NCBI RefSeq assembly: GCF_020023995.1
Contig: NZ_NRRD01000015.1
Span: 1-64,000 of the forward strand
Reading direction: 5' to 3'
DNA length: 64,000 nt
Source of the DNA: Rhodobacter sp. TJ_12
GTDB taxonomy: Bacteria > Pseudomonadota > Alphaproteobacteria > Rhodobacterales > Rhodobacteraceae
Shown here: positions 55,735-63,660 of the stretch, one piece after another
Layout: each line of letters begins with the position of its first letter
Position numbering within the stretch: the stretch's first letter is position 1
The notes under the pieces: model-generated
What the model saw: only the letters and a program-made list of their open reading frames with translations
What the model was told of the DNA's origin: nothing
Databases searched by the model: none
Position numbers and translations under genes: made by a program

Positions 55735-57165
55735 CTAGCCGCCGAAATGCAGGCTCTTGACCTCTTGGTAATCTTCAAGGCCCAACAGGCCGCCCTCGCG
55801 CCCATTGCCCGAGGCTTTGTAGCCGCCAAAGGGCGTGCCCCAGCCCAGCCCGCCGCCATTGATATGCACCGCCCCTGCGCGCAGCCGCCGGGCCACGCGC
55901 TCGGCGCGCGCGGGATCACCGGTTTGCAGATAGGCGGCAAGGCCATATTCGGTGGCATTGGCCAGCGCGATCATTTCCGCTTCATCCGCCGCAGGCAGGA
56001 TCGACAGCACCGGGCCGAAGATTTCCTGCTTGGCAATCGTCATCTCGGGGGTGACATCGGCAAAGACCGTGGGGCGCGCATACCAGCCGCGCGGGCACTC
56101 ATCGGGCTTCCCCGGACCGCCCGCCACCAGCCGCGCGCCTTCGGCGATGCCCGCCGCGATCAGTGCCTGCACCCGCTCCCATTGGATCTGGTCATAAAGC
56201 GGGCCAAGGTGGTCACCCTCTTGCTTGGGATCGCCCACTTGCGTGTCTTGCGCGGCGGCGGTGGCGATCTCCACCACCTCGTCATAGCAGGCGCGCTCCA
56301 CGATCAAGCGGGTGGGCGCGTCACACGATTGCCCGGTGTTCAGGAAACACTCGCTCACCGCATAGCGCACCCGATCCGCCAATGCCGCGCCGCAATCGGC
56401 GAACACCAGATTGGGGGATTTGCCCCCCAGTTCCAGTGTCACGCGCTTGACCGTATCGGCGGCGGATTTCGACACCGAAATCCCCGCCCGGGTCGAGCCG
56501 GTGAACGACACCATCGCAAGGCCCGGATGGCGCGCCAAAGCATCGCCCACCTCGGGCCCGGTGCCATGGATCAGCGCAAAGGCCCCCGGCGGCACCCCCG
56601 CCTCGTGCAGGATTTCCGCGTAAATCTGCGCCGATAGCGGCGTAAACTCGGACGGTTTCAAGATCGCCGGGCAGCCGGCGGCCAGCGCGGGCAACACCTT
56701 GAGCGCGATCTGGTTGATCGGCCAGTTCCACGGCGTGATCAGCCCGACCGGCCCGATCGGCTCGCGCGTCATCTTATCGCCGTTGGAAAGCTGCCAGCGT
56801 TCCTCTTGCCCCTCCAGCGCCTCGATAAAGCCATCGGCATGGCCGATGCCCGCCTCGGCCTGCATCTCGCGCGCCATGGTGATGGGCGCCCCCATTTCGC
56901 GGCACATCGCTTGGGCCAAGTCTTCCTTGCGCGCGGCGGTCAGTTCCCGAATACGGCGCAACAGCGCCAAACGGTCCGCCTTGGGCCACAGCCCAAAGCT
57001 TTCAAAAGCGTGGGTGGCGGCCTTGACCGCCCGGTCCACATCGGCGGCGCTGCCCAGCGCCACCGTGCCGATCAGCGCATCTTCGGCGGGGTCCATGATC
57101 GGCATGGTCTCGCCCCCGGCGGGGCTTACCCATGCGCCATCGATGTAAAAACGATCTGCAGTCAT
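55735..57165 (-). CDS. Aldehyde dehydrogenase, probable DMSP-aldehyde dehydrogenase
   Basis: A 476-residue NAD(P)-dependent aldehyde dehydrogenase. It has GLITPWNWPINQ, the general-base Glu in LELGGKSPNLVF and the catalytic Cys in NTGQSCDAPTRL near residue 280. It is the last gene of the mmtN operon. In the methionine-methylation route to DMSP an aldehyde dehydrogenase makes the final oxidation of DMSP-aldehyde, so this assignment comes from context. The start at 57165 (MTADRFYIDG) follows AAAGGACC. Confidence 0.88.
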   Translation of the reverse strand: MTADRFYIDGAWVSPAGGETMPIMDPAEDALIGTVALGSAADVDRAVKAATHAFESFGLWPKADRLALLRRIRELTAARKEDLAQAMCREMGAPITMAREMQAEAGIGHADGFIEALEGQEERWQLSNGDKMTREPIGPVGLITPWNWPINQIALKVLPALAAGCPAILKPSEFTPLSAQIYAEILHEAGVPPGAFALIHGTGPEVGDALARHPGLAMVSFTGSTRAGISVSKSAADTVKRVTLELGGKSPNLVFADCGAALADRVRYAVSECFLNTGQSCDAPTRLIVERACYDEVVEIATAAAQDTQVGDPKQEGDHLGPLYDQIQWERVQALIAAGIAEGARLVAGGPGKPDECPRGWYARPTVFADVTPEMTIAKQEIFGPVLSILPAADEAEMIALANATEYGLAAYLQTGDPARAERVARRLRAGAVHINGGGLGWGTPFGGYKASGNGREGGLLGLEDYQEVKSLHFGG

Positions 57166-57233
57166 CGCAGGGTCCTTTTGTTCCGCCGCAAACGGCAGCG
57201 GGTCATCTGTGTTTTGCAAGCTGCACGGGGTGC

Positions 57234-58151
57234 TTAGACCGGGCGACCGCGGATCGTGCAGACCTCATGATAGATTGCCGCCTCGCGGTCGGCATCCAGC
57301 ATTTGCTGCGCCTCGCTGGCCGAGATAGGCTCTGCCCCCGCCGGGTCACGGTAAAAGGCGCAGCGGAAATCGTGGTCCAGCCCGGTGCCCCCCAGCGCCT
57401 TTTCCAACGCGACGAAGAAAGAAATATCCGTCCCGGCATGCTGGCGCACGATCTGACCTTGCAGCTTTTCAGGCGTGTAGCCATTGGCCTCGAACATATC
57501 AAACAGCACCGGAACGCCAACCCGCGCCCCGAAATTAAGGATCACATCGGCCTTTGGTGCACGCGCGCGCAGACGCCGCAGCAATGCCTCGTTCAGGCCC
57601 AAACCAACGGCATTGAAGGGGAATTCCTCGAATTCGGTCCACGGGTAGTAATGCGCGATATGGTCGTCTTCGCGCACATCCGCCCCCTCGCCCAATTCGG
57701 TGCGGTGCAGTTTGCGAAAGGCATCAAAGCGCGGATCGCCCGGGCAGGCGACCTGTGGCAGACAGCCGATCACCGCATCCGTTTGCGCAATTTCTTCCTG
57801 CGCTTCGGGCGTGTCGATCAGGCTGACCGCCCCATGGACCGGGTGGAACAGATGCGCCTGTTCCGGCGCAAGGCTTTGCACATTGCGTTCGGCCAGATCG
57901 GCCATGCGCGGGTCAAGGTCACTACCCGAAACCCGCGCGGCGCCGCACAGCCGCAACAGGAAAGCCGCATTCGCGCCGGTGCCGATCCCCACCTCATAGA
58001 CACGCTTTCCGGCAAGATCGGCCTTTTCCAAGGCGCGCTGAAAAGTCTGCGTCCAAGGATCGCTTGGGTCAAAGGCGAATTCGGGGGCATGGGGGGTGGC
58101 GTCGCTCTCCAGCTCGTCAATTTGCGGTGCGGTCAAGTCTGAATGGCTCAT
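57234..58151 (-). CDS. mmtN: Methionine S-methyltransferase (MmtN)
   Basis: A 305-residue SAM-dependent methyltransferase. The SAM motif is YEVGIGTGANAAFLL at 52-66, with SDLD at 77-80. Three segments match the methyltransferase domain of plant methionine S-methyltransferase: AVIGCLPQV (126-134), VGLGLNEALLRRL (182-194) and the block VILNFGARVG to TDIS (203-244). Bacterial MmtN enzymes convert Met to S-methylmethionine, the first committed step of DMSP synthesis by the methionine-methylation route. Adjacent decarboxylase, aminotransferase and aldehyde dehydrogenase genes supply the remaining steps. The start at 58151 follows GGAAGAG. Confidence 0.87.
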   Translation of the reverse strand: MSHSDLTAPQIDELESDATPHAPEFAFDPSDPWTQTFQRALEKADLAGKRVYEVGIGTGANAAFLLRLCGAARVSGSDLDPRMADLAERNVQSLAPEQAHLFHPVHGAVSLIDTPEAQEEIAQTDAVIGCLPQVACPGDPRFDAFRKLHRTELGEGADVREDDHIAHYYPWTEFEEFPFNAVGLGLNEALLRRLRARAPKADVILNFGARVGVPVLFDMFEANGYTPEKLQGQIVRQHAGTDISFFVALEKALGGTGLDHDFRCAFYRDPAGAEPISASEAQQMLDADREAAIYHEVCTIRGRPV

Positions 58152-58202
58152 GTCTCTTCCGTGAAAATAGCAAGGGCGCCGCCGCAATCGGCGGCCCCCA
58201 TA

Positions 58203-59456
58203 TCAATCCAGCAGCAGCACGCTGCGTGCATCGCCGCGCAGGCAATGATCCGAGCGCATCGAGGCGGCATAGCCGCCCGCATTGATCAGCGCGATCACAT
58301 CGCCCTCTTGCGGGTCGGGCAACGGGTGATCTTCGGCCCATTTGTCGAGCGCCTCGTTGACATTGCCCACAAGAGTGAACGGGCTGGGCGCCGCGTCGCG
58401 CGGGGCGGCGGGCACCGGCTCGCAGGGCAGGCCGTAAAAGGCAGGCTCCATCGCAAGGTTGAACCCGGCATCAAGGCCCAGAAATTCCACCGCCTTGCGG
58501 CGTTCGCGATAGGTGACAGAGGCAAGCAGCACCCCCGCATCCTTGATCAGAAAATCGCCCGGCTCGACCGAAACGGTCAGCCCTGCGCCGCCATAGGCCT
58601 GCGCGATAGTCTTGGCCCAAAGATCAAGATCCAGCGGTGCATCGCTGGCGCGATGCGGCACGCCCAGCCCGCCGCCGATGTTAATATCCGTCAACCCGGG
58701 CAATTGCGCGATGAAGGCGCGGCTCGCCTCCAAAACAGCGGCGAATTGGGTCATTTCCCGATCCAGATAGCCGCAGCCCGCATGGAAATGCAGCCGGGTG
58801 ATGGTCAACCCGTGCTTGCGCGCAATCTCGATCGCTTCGGGCAGCCGGTCCAGATAAATCCCGAATTTCGTGGCCGCCGTGCCGCTATATTGCAGCATCT
58901 CGCTGCCGCCATAACCAATGCCACGGTCGGGGTTGATGCGCAGCCCGACTTTGCGCCCGGGGCAGATCTGCCCAAAGCGGTCCAGCGCGGCCAGCGAGTC
59001 GAAATTGATCGCGATCCCCTCGAACCGAGCCAGCGTTTCGATATCGGCGCGGCTGAGCGAGGTGCCGGTGAAAGAGATATCTTCTTCACGAAAGCCGCAA
59101 GACAGCGCATGCAGCAATTCTTCGGGCGAGCAGATATCGGCCCCGCACAGCCCCTGCCCCGCAAGGTAAGACAAAAGCTGCGGCGTGCGATTGGCCTTGA
59201 TCGCGTAATAAACCCGGTGATCCAGCCCGGCCCGGTCCAAGGCGCGGTGCAATTGGCCCAGCTTTTCAGTGACGCGGGGCGCGCGGATCACATAGGCGGG
59301 CGTGCCGATCTTGCGCGCCAAAGCCTCCAGATCGGCGGTGCCAAGATGCAGATGCCCACCCCGCAGGGCCAAATCGTCGCGTTGCCACCATGGGGCCGTC
59401 GCGGCGGCGGGGGCCGCAGCCGCAGTCTTGGGTAACTCTACCTCTGTCTCAGACAT
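58203..59456 (-). CDS. PLP decarboxylase, probable S-methylmethionine decarboxylase
   Basis: A 417-residue fold-type III PLP enzyme of the diaminopimelate/ornithine decarboxylase family. K87 in YYAIKANRTP would bind PLP. LHFHAGCGYLD, NIGGGLGVPHR and the C-terminal NAGGYAASMRSDHCLRGDA are visible. lysA is normally elsewhere, and this copy lies inside the mmtN operon. S-methylmethionine decarboxylation to DMSP-amine is therefore the likely role (inference). The first 25 residues are Ala/Pro-rich and variable. It overlaps the TusA-like gene by 8 bases. Confidence 0.85.
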   Translation of the reverse strand: MSETEVELPKTAAAAPAAATAPWWQRDDLALRGGHLHLGTADLEALARKIGTPAYVIRAPRVTEKLGQLHRALDRAGLDHRVYYAIKANRTPQLLSYLAGQGLCGADICSPEELLHALSCGFREEDISFTGTSLSRADIETLARFEGIAINFDSLAALDRFGQICPGRKVGLRINPDRGIGYGGSEMLQYSGTAATKFGIYLDRLPEAIEIARKHGLTITRLHFHAGCGYLDREMTQFAAVLEASRAFIAQLPGLTDINIGGGLGVPHRASDAPLDLDLWAKTIAQAYGGAGLTVSVEPGDFLIKDAGVLLASVTYRERRKAVEFLGLDAGFNLAMEPAFYGLPCEPVPAAPRDAAPSPFTLVGNVNEALDKWAEDHPLPDPQEGDVIALINAGGYAASMRSDHCLRGDARSVLLLD

Positions 59457-59718
59457 GTCGAGCCGTCCCTTGCGGCGCCGATCGCGTCTTGGCCACGGGG
59501 CCTTCGGGTGCTTCGGCGCTCGAATAGACCAGCCGCACATCTGTGCTTTCGCCGGTCAGGCACGCGGCGACCCGGTCGGGCGCGGTGCAGGCGCGATCAA
59601 CCAAAACATCCAGCGGCAAACCACAATCTTGCCGGCCGACGACCGCTTGTTTGATCCGCAGCACCGTCAGGGGGGCCGAAAGGCCACGGCAATCGATGAA
59701 GCTTGTCGGTTGGCTCAT
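59449..59718 (-). CDS. TusA-like protein without the CPxP cysteine
   Basis: An 89-residue protein with the TusA/SirA sulfur-carrier pattern FIDCRGLSAPLTVLRIKQAV. In TusA proteins the position after GL-x holds the persulfide-forming Cys of CPxP; here it is Ala15-Pro16-Leu17-Thr18. C10, five residues earlier, and further Cys around 32, 44 and 54 remain. Embedded between the aminotransferase and decarboxylase genes with overlap. No function in DMSP synthesis is known to me. It may be a regulatory or scaffolding protein. The start at 59718 has AAGGAG. Confidence 0.8.
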   Translation of the reverse strand: MSQPTSFIDCRGLSAPLTVLRIKQAVVGRQDCGLPLDVLVDRACTAPDRVAACLTGESTDVRLVYSSAEAPEGPVAKTRSAPQGTARHV

Positions 59719-59806
59719 GTTTCGTCTCCTTCGTTCTCTGGGCGGCTTTGCCGCTTTTAGGGTCGTCAGCATGTCCGGGCACCGTGCCCCGCCCGAAGGC
59801 CGGGTG

Positions 59807-61225
59807 TTAGAGCTTGCCCGCTTTAAGATCGGCCTCGGCCCGGTTCAGGGCGTCGGCAAGAATGGCAACGATCCGGTCGATATCGGCGCGTTCGATGATC
59901 AGCGGCGGCGACAGGATGCACAGGTTTTCATAGGGCCGCACCAAGAGCCCCGCCTCTTGGCAATAGCTGTCCACCCGCTGCGCGAGCGCCATATTCGCCG
60001 CCGTCGGGCCGATTTCTTCGCCGGTCCAGCATTCCACGCAGGCCATCAGATGATCGCCGCGCACCGTGTAAACGATATCTTCTCCGCGCAATTCGCGCAG
60101 CTTTTCGATGAAGTAAGGGCCGACATCGCGCACATGGCCGCAGATATCCTCGCGCTCCATGATCTCGATATTGGCCAGCGCCACCGCACAGGCGACGGGA
60201 TGGCCCGAATAGGTAAACCCATTCGAGAACACAGGCTTGTCGGCAGGCGCATTCTTGGCCAGCGCCGAGGCGATCCGGTCTGAGACCAACACCGCCCCCA
60301 AGGGCTGATAGCCCGACGACAGCCCTTTGGCGGTGATGACCATGTCCGGCTCCAGCCCGAAGCGCACCTCCGAGGCAAAGAAATGCCCCAACCGCCCGAA
60401 GCCGGTCACCACCTCATCGGAAATATAAAGGATGCCGTATTTGTGGCACAGATCGCAGGTGGCCTTTTGGTAGCCTTCGGGGGGCGTCAGCACCCCACCC
60501 GAGGCCATGATCGGCTCGGCGATGAAACAGGCGATCTTGTCGGGGCCGATGCGCTTGATTTCGGCTTCCATCTCGGACAGCAATTCTTGCAGCTTTTCTT
60601 CCGCCGAGAGGTTGGAGCGATCCGGGTCATAGCCCGGGCTCGACAAATGATGCACGAAGCCCGCTTCGTAGTGAAACAGCGTGCGATCCGCCGATTTGCC
60701 CGACAGCGATTGCGTCAGATAGGTGCCGCCGTGATAGGCATTGATCCGCGACAGCACATGGCGCCGCTCTGGCTGGCCCTGCGCCGCGAAATGGTAATGC
60801 GCGATGCGAATGGCGGATTCCACCGCGGTCGAGCCGCAGGTGGTGAAATGCACCCGGTTCAGATCGCCCGGCGACAGCGAAGCGAGTTTTTCCGCCAGCC
60901 GCGCGGCCGGTTCGCTCGAAACATCGCCAAAGGGGGTGTAATAGGCCATTTTGCGGGCCTGATCGGCCATTGCCTCGGCCAATTCCTCGCGCCCGTAGCC
61001 CAAGGTCATGCACCACATGCCACCAATGGCATCCAGATAGCTTTTGCCTTCGCTGTCGCGCACCCGCACGCCCTTGGCCGTGCTGATGACCAGCGCATCT
61101 TGCGTGCCAAGGCTGCTCAGATCGGCCCAAGGGTGCAGCACATGGCGCGCATCGGCTTGCGGGATCGATGCGGGCGCCGTGGTGCCGGTTTCGGTCTTCG
61201 GGGCGTTTTCAGCCACTAACTCCAT
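59807..61225 (-). CDS. Class III aminotransferase, probable DMSP-amine transaminase
   Basis: A 472-residue PLP aminotransferase of the omega-amine:pyruvate class. It has TTCGSTAVESAIRIAHYH, the Asp in LYISDEVVTGFGRLG and the PLP lysine in TAKGLSSGYQPLGA near residue 300. First gene of the operon, followed by tusA-like, decarboxylase, mmtN and aldehyde dehydrogenase genes on the same strand. Conversion of DMSP-amine to DMSP-aldehyde is the fitting reaction (inference). The ATG at 61225 follows AGGAGG at a spacing of 10 bases. Confidence 0.88.
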   Translation of the reverse strand: MELVAENAPKTETGTTAPASIPQADARHVLHPWADLSSLGTQDALVISTAKGVRVRDSEGKSYLDAIGGMWCMTLGYGREELAEAMADQARKMAYYTPFGDVSSEPAARLAEKLASLSPGDLNRVHFTTCGSTAVESAIRIAHYHFAAQGQPERRHVLSRINAYHGGTYLTQSLSGKSADRTLFHYEAGFVHHLSSPGYDPDRSNLSAEEKLQELLSEMEAEIKRIGPDKIACFIAEPIMASGGVLTPPEGYQKATCDLCHKYGILYISDEVVTGFGRLGHFFASEVRFGLEPDMVITAKGLSSGYQPLGAVLVSDRIASALAKNAPADKPVFSNGFTYSGHPVACAVALANIEIMEREDICGHVRDVGPYFIEKLRELRGEDIVYTVRGDHLMACVECWTGEEIGPTAANMALAQRVDSYCQEAGLLVRPYENLCILSPPLIIERADIDRIVAILADALNRAEADLKAGKL

Positions 61226-61729
61226 GAAGGTTGCGCCTCCTGGTTTCGCGCCACGCGCGATATGGGTGATTTACGGCCCCAGTCGGGCCTGAACGGATAA
61301 AAACGGCCAGCCGGCGCGGGAACGCGCCAGCCCTGTCACGGCTTGATGACCTTTGGTCGAAAACCGATCCAGACGGAGCCGCCACCGAGAAAGGCGTCAC
61401 TTATGTCGGGCCTCTGCGCCCCTGCGCTCTCCTCGGATTCTCACCCTATACTTGCCATAATCGCCCCCCCAACTAAACCCGAGGGCGCCAAGTTTTCCAA
61501 AATGCGACACAATACCCCACAAAAGCGTCGCTTTTGCCCATTCGATAGGCATGATGCGCCGCCTGCAGGCAGTCCGCTATCAAACGCCTGAAAATCCGAT
61601 CAAAAGACTGGGACGAGGCGGCGCGCAGGGTTGACGCCCTTGCGCGCCAGCCGCGCACAAGCTCTCCCAAACGGCGCCGAGCAAAGCCCGCCCCAGTTTT
61701 CCAGTCAAACCGCGCGGCAAGCAGCCAAA
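61226..61729 (-). promoter_or_regulatory. Leader/promoter region of the mmtN operon
   Basis: 504 bases without a gene between phnM and the aminotransferase. On the minus strand TTGGGG-N16-TATAGG (about 61450-61480) is a weak promoter candidate. The following roughly 200 bases have structure: CCGAG paired with CTCGG around GCGC-AGGG-GCGC (about 61385-61435). Nearer the gene is a GC hairpin GGCTGGCGCG-TTCC-CGCGCCGGCT (61308-61331), followed five bases later by TTTTT. A structured leader with attenuation is possible, but I could not match a known SAM, SAH or glycine riboswitch. CAAAAGC-GTC-GCTTTTG at 61520-61536 is another dyad. Confidence 0.4.
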
Positions 61730-62893
61730 CTAGCCGACGCGCTGGCCTTTGACCCAGACCCCGCGCAGCGCCGCCGTGCGCCCGATCCGATGCGCGCGAA
61801 TAAGATCGGCGCGCAAACCCGGTTCGATCCGGCCACGATCGCTTAGCCCGACCGCTTGCGCCGGGGCATCGGTCACCGTGGCCAGCCCACGCGCCACATC
61901 GCCCCAGATATCGCCCAGCATCAGCGCCGCCGACAGCAGCGCCGAGGGCACATAGTCCGACGACAAAATGTCCAAAAGCCCTGCCTCGGCTAGCTCGTGC
62001 GCGGCGACATTGCCCGAATGCGAGCCACCGCGAATAAGGTTCGGCGCACCCATCATCACCGCAATGCCCGCCCGATGGCAGGCTTGGGCGGCCTCAAACG
62101 TCGTGGGGAATTCGGCAAATTGCACGCCATGGCGTTTCGAGGTTTCGACCTGTTCGGCGGTCGTATCATCATGGCTGGCCAGCACCGCGCCATATCGCGC
62201 CGCTGCCGCCACCGCGCCCGCCTCATGCGCCGCGCCCAGCCGCGCGCGCAGGGCGCGCTGCGCCGCCACATGGTCCTCGAACCCTTCGGGGCTTAGCGCA
62301 TGCTTGCCGATCACATAGTCGCGCAGCTTGTCTAGATCGCGAAATTGCCGCTCGCCGGGGGTGTGATCCATCAAGCTGACAATGCCCACCCGATCTTCCG
62401 GCCCGAATTTGGCCAGTTCTTCCAGCAATGTCTCCGAACAGGTTTCGGCCCGCAAATGCAGATAATGCGAGATACGGAACCCCGCACGCGCGCGCATTTC
62501 CAGAATTTCATCGGCCAGCGCGCGCGCATATTCGCGGTAGTCCCCGCGCGCGCCAGAGGCCCCGATGGACCCCACCCGCAAGGCATCGAACACCGTCGTA
62601 ATCCCGACCGAGCATAATTCGGCATCATGGGCGATGATTGCATCGGCATGAGGCCAGTCGACCTTGGGCCGCGGCTCGATATGGCGTTCCAGATTGTCGG
62701 TGTGCAATTCAATCAAACCCGGCGCCACAAGATCGCCGCCGCAATCCTCGGCCCCGGCTGGCACTTGGGTGCCCTCTCGAATTTCGGCAATAATCCCGCC
62801 CCGCAGCACCAGCGCGCCGGGCATCACCCGATCGGGCAGCACAAGGTTTGCATTGGCCAAAATGGTCTCGGTCTGGACCGGCATGTCTTTCAT
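61730..62893 (-). CDS. phnM: Phosphonate metabolism protein PhnM
   Basis: PhnM, 387 residues, an amidohydrolase-superfamily enzyme. It removes pyrophosphate from alpha-D-ribose-1-methylphosphonate-5-triphosphate in the C-P lyase pathway. Metal ligands are visible in GLIELHTDNLERHIEPRP, which has a characteristic HTDN in place of HxH. Others lie in VSLMDHTPGERQF and VLASHDDTTAEQVE. The start at 62893 (MKDMPVQTE) is preferred; MPVQTE nine bases on is an alternative. It is divergent from the DUF1045 gene, and the C-P lyase core genes are not in the window. Confidence 0.93.
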   Translation of the reverse strand: MKDMPVQTETILANANLVLPDRVMPGALVLRGGIIAEIREGTQVPAGAEDCGGDLVAPGLIELHTDNLERHIEPRPKVDWPHADAIIAHDAELCSVGITTVFDALRVGSIGASGARGDYREYARALADEILEMRARAGFRISHYLHLRAETCSETLLEELAKFGPEDRVGIVSLMDHTPGERQFRDLDKLRDYVIGKHALSPEGFEDHVAAQRALRARLGAAHEAGAVAAAARYGAVLASHDDTTAEQVETSKRHGVQFAEFPTTFEAAQACHRAGIAVMMGAPNLIRGGSHSGNVAAHELAEAGLLDILSSDYVPSALLSAALMLGDIWGDVARGLATVTDAPAQAVGLSDRGRIEPGLRADLIRAHRIGRTAALRGVWVKGQRVG

Positions 62894-62982
62894 CGTGAAA
62901 GCCCCTTGGTTGCTGGGTTGCGGTTGGTGGTGTTGCAGGCCAGTGTCACATCGCGGTGACAAAGCGCTGCCAAGGAGAGGCT

Positions 62983-63660
62983 ATGCAGATCGAACGCTAC
63001 GCCCTTTATTTCGCCCCGAATGATCGCGCGCTGTCGCAGGCCGCCGCAGCTTGGCTGGGCTGGGATGCCGAAACCGGTTGCGCGGTGGCCCAACCCGCGA
63101 TTGCCGGTCTGGCGGCGGCCACCGCCGCGCCGCGCAAATACGGGTTTCATGGCACGCTCAAGGCGCCGTTCCGGCTGGACCCGGCCTATCGCACCGACGA
63201 TCTGGCCGAGGCTTTGGCCCATGCGGCCACGCAAATTGCCCCGGTCGATCTGCCGGGCCTTGCGGTGGCGCGCTTGGCCGGGCGCTTTTTGGCGCTGCGA
63301 CCCGATGGGAATGAGGCCGGTCTGCGCGAGATCGCCAGTGAGGTGGTGACCCGGTTCGAGCCTTTTCGCGCGCCGCCAAGTGCGGCAGAGATCGCCCGCC
63401 GCAAGCCCGAGACGCTGACGCCGCGCCAACGTGACCTGCTGCACGCCTTTGGCTACCCCTATGTGTTTGAGGAATTCCGCTTTCACCTGACCCTGACCGG
63501 CGATCTGCCGGAACCCGAGCTGGACCGGTTGCAGCCCGAAGCCGTGGCCTATTTCACCCCGCATCTGCCCCGGCCCTTCCGGGTCGATCAGATTTGCCTG
63601 TTTGGCGAGGATGCGCAGGGCCGGTTTCATATTCTGTCCCGTCATACACTTTCGGGCTGA
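62983..63660 (+). CDS. DUF1045 protein, 2H phosphoesterase-like
   Basis: A 225-residue DUF1045 protein, commonly found in alphaproteobacterial phosphonate operons. Two H-x-T/S motifs are clear: FHGTLKAPF near residue 48 and FHLTLTGDL near residue 166. These are the signature of 2H phosphoesterases, which open cyclic phosphates. The C-P lyase pathway makes a ribosyl cyclic phosphate, normally opened by PhnP, so this may be an alternative (inference). The start at 62983 follows AAGGAGA. It overlaps phnN by 19 bases at the 3' end on the opposite strand. Confidence 0.85.
   Translation: MQIERYALYFAPNDRALSQAAAAWLGWDAETGCAVAQPAIAGLAAATAAPRKYGFHGTLKAPFRLDPAYRTDDLAEALAHAATQIAPVDLPGLAVARLAGRFLALRPDGNEAGLREIASEVVTRFEPFRAPPSAAEIARRKPETLTPRQRDLLHAFGYPYVFEEFRFHLTLTGDLPEPELDRLQPEAVAYFTPHLPRPFRVDQICLFGEDAQGRFHILSRHTLSG

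Noticed and set aside
58203-59456. The decarboxylase as ordinary diaminopimelate decarboxylase (lysA)
   Set aside because: Operon context with mmtN, the aminotransferase and the aldehyde dehydrogenase favours a pathway-specific enzyme, although lysA-like activity cannot be excluded from sequence alone.
61226-61500. A glycine, SAM or SAH riboswitch in the mmtN leader
   Set aside because: A CCGAGGAG start resembles the SAH class, but the conserved core that should follow is not present; no class could be matched.
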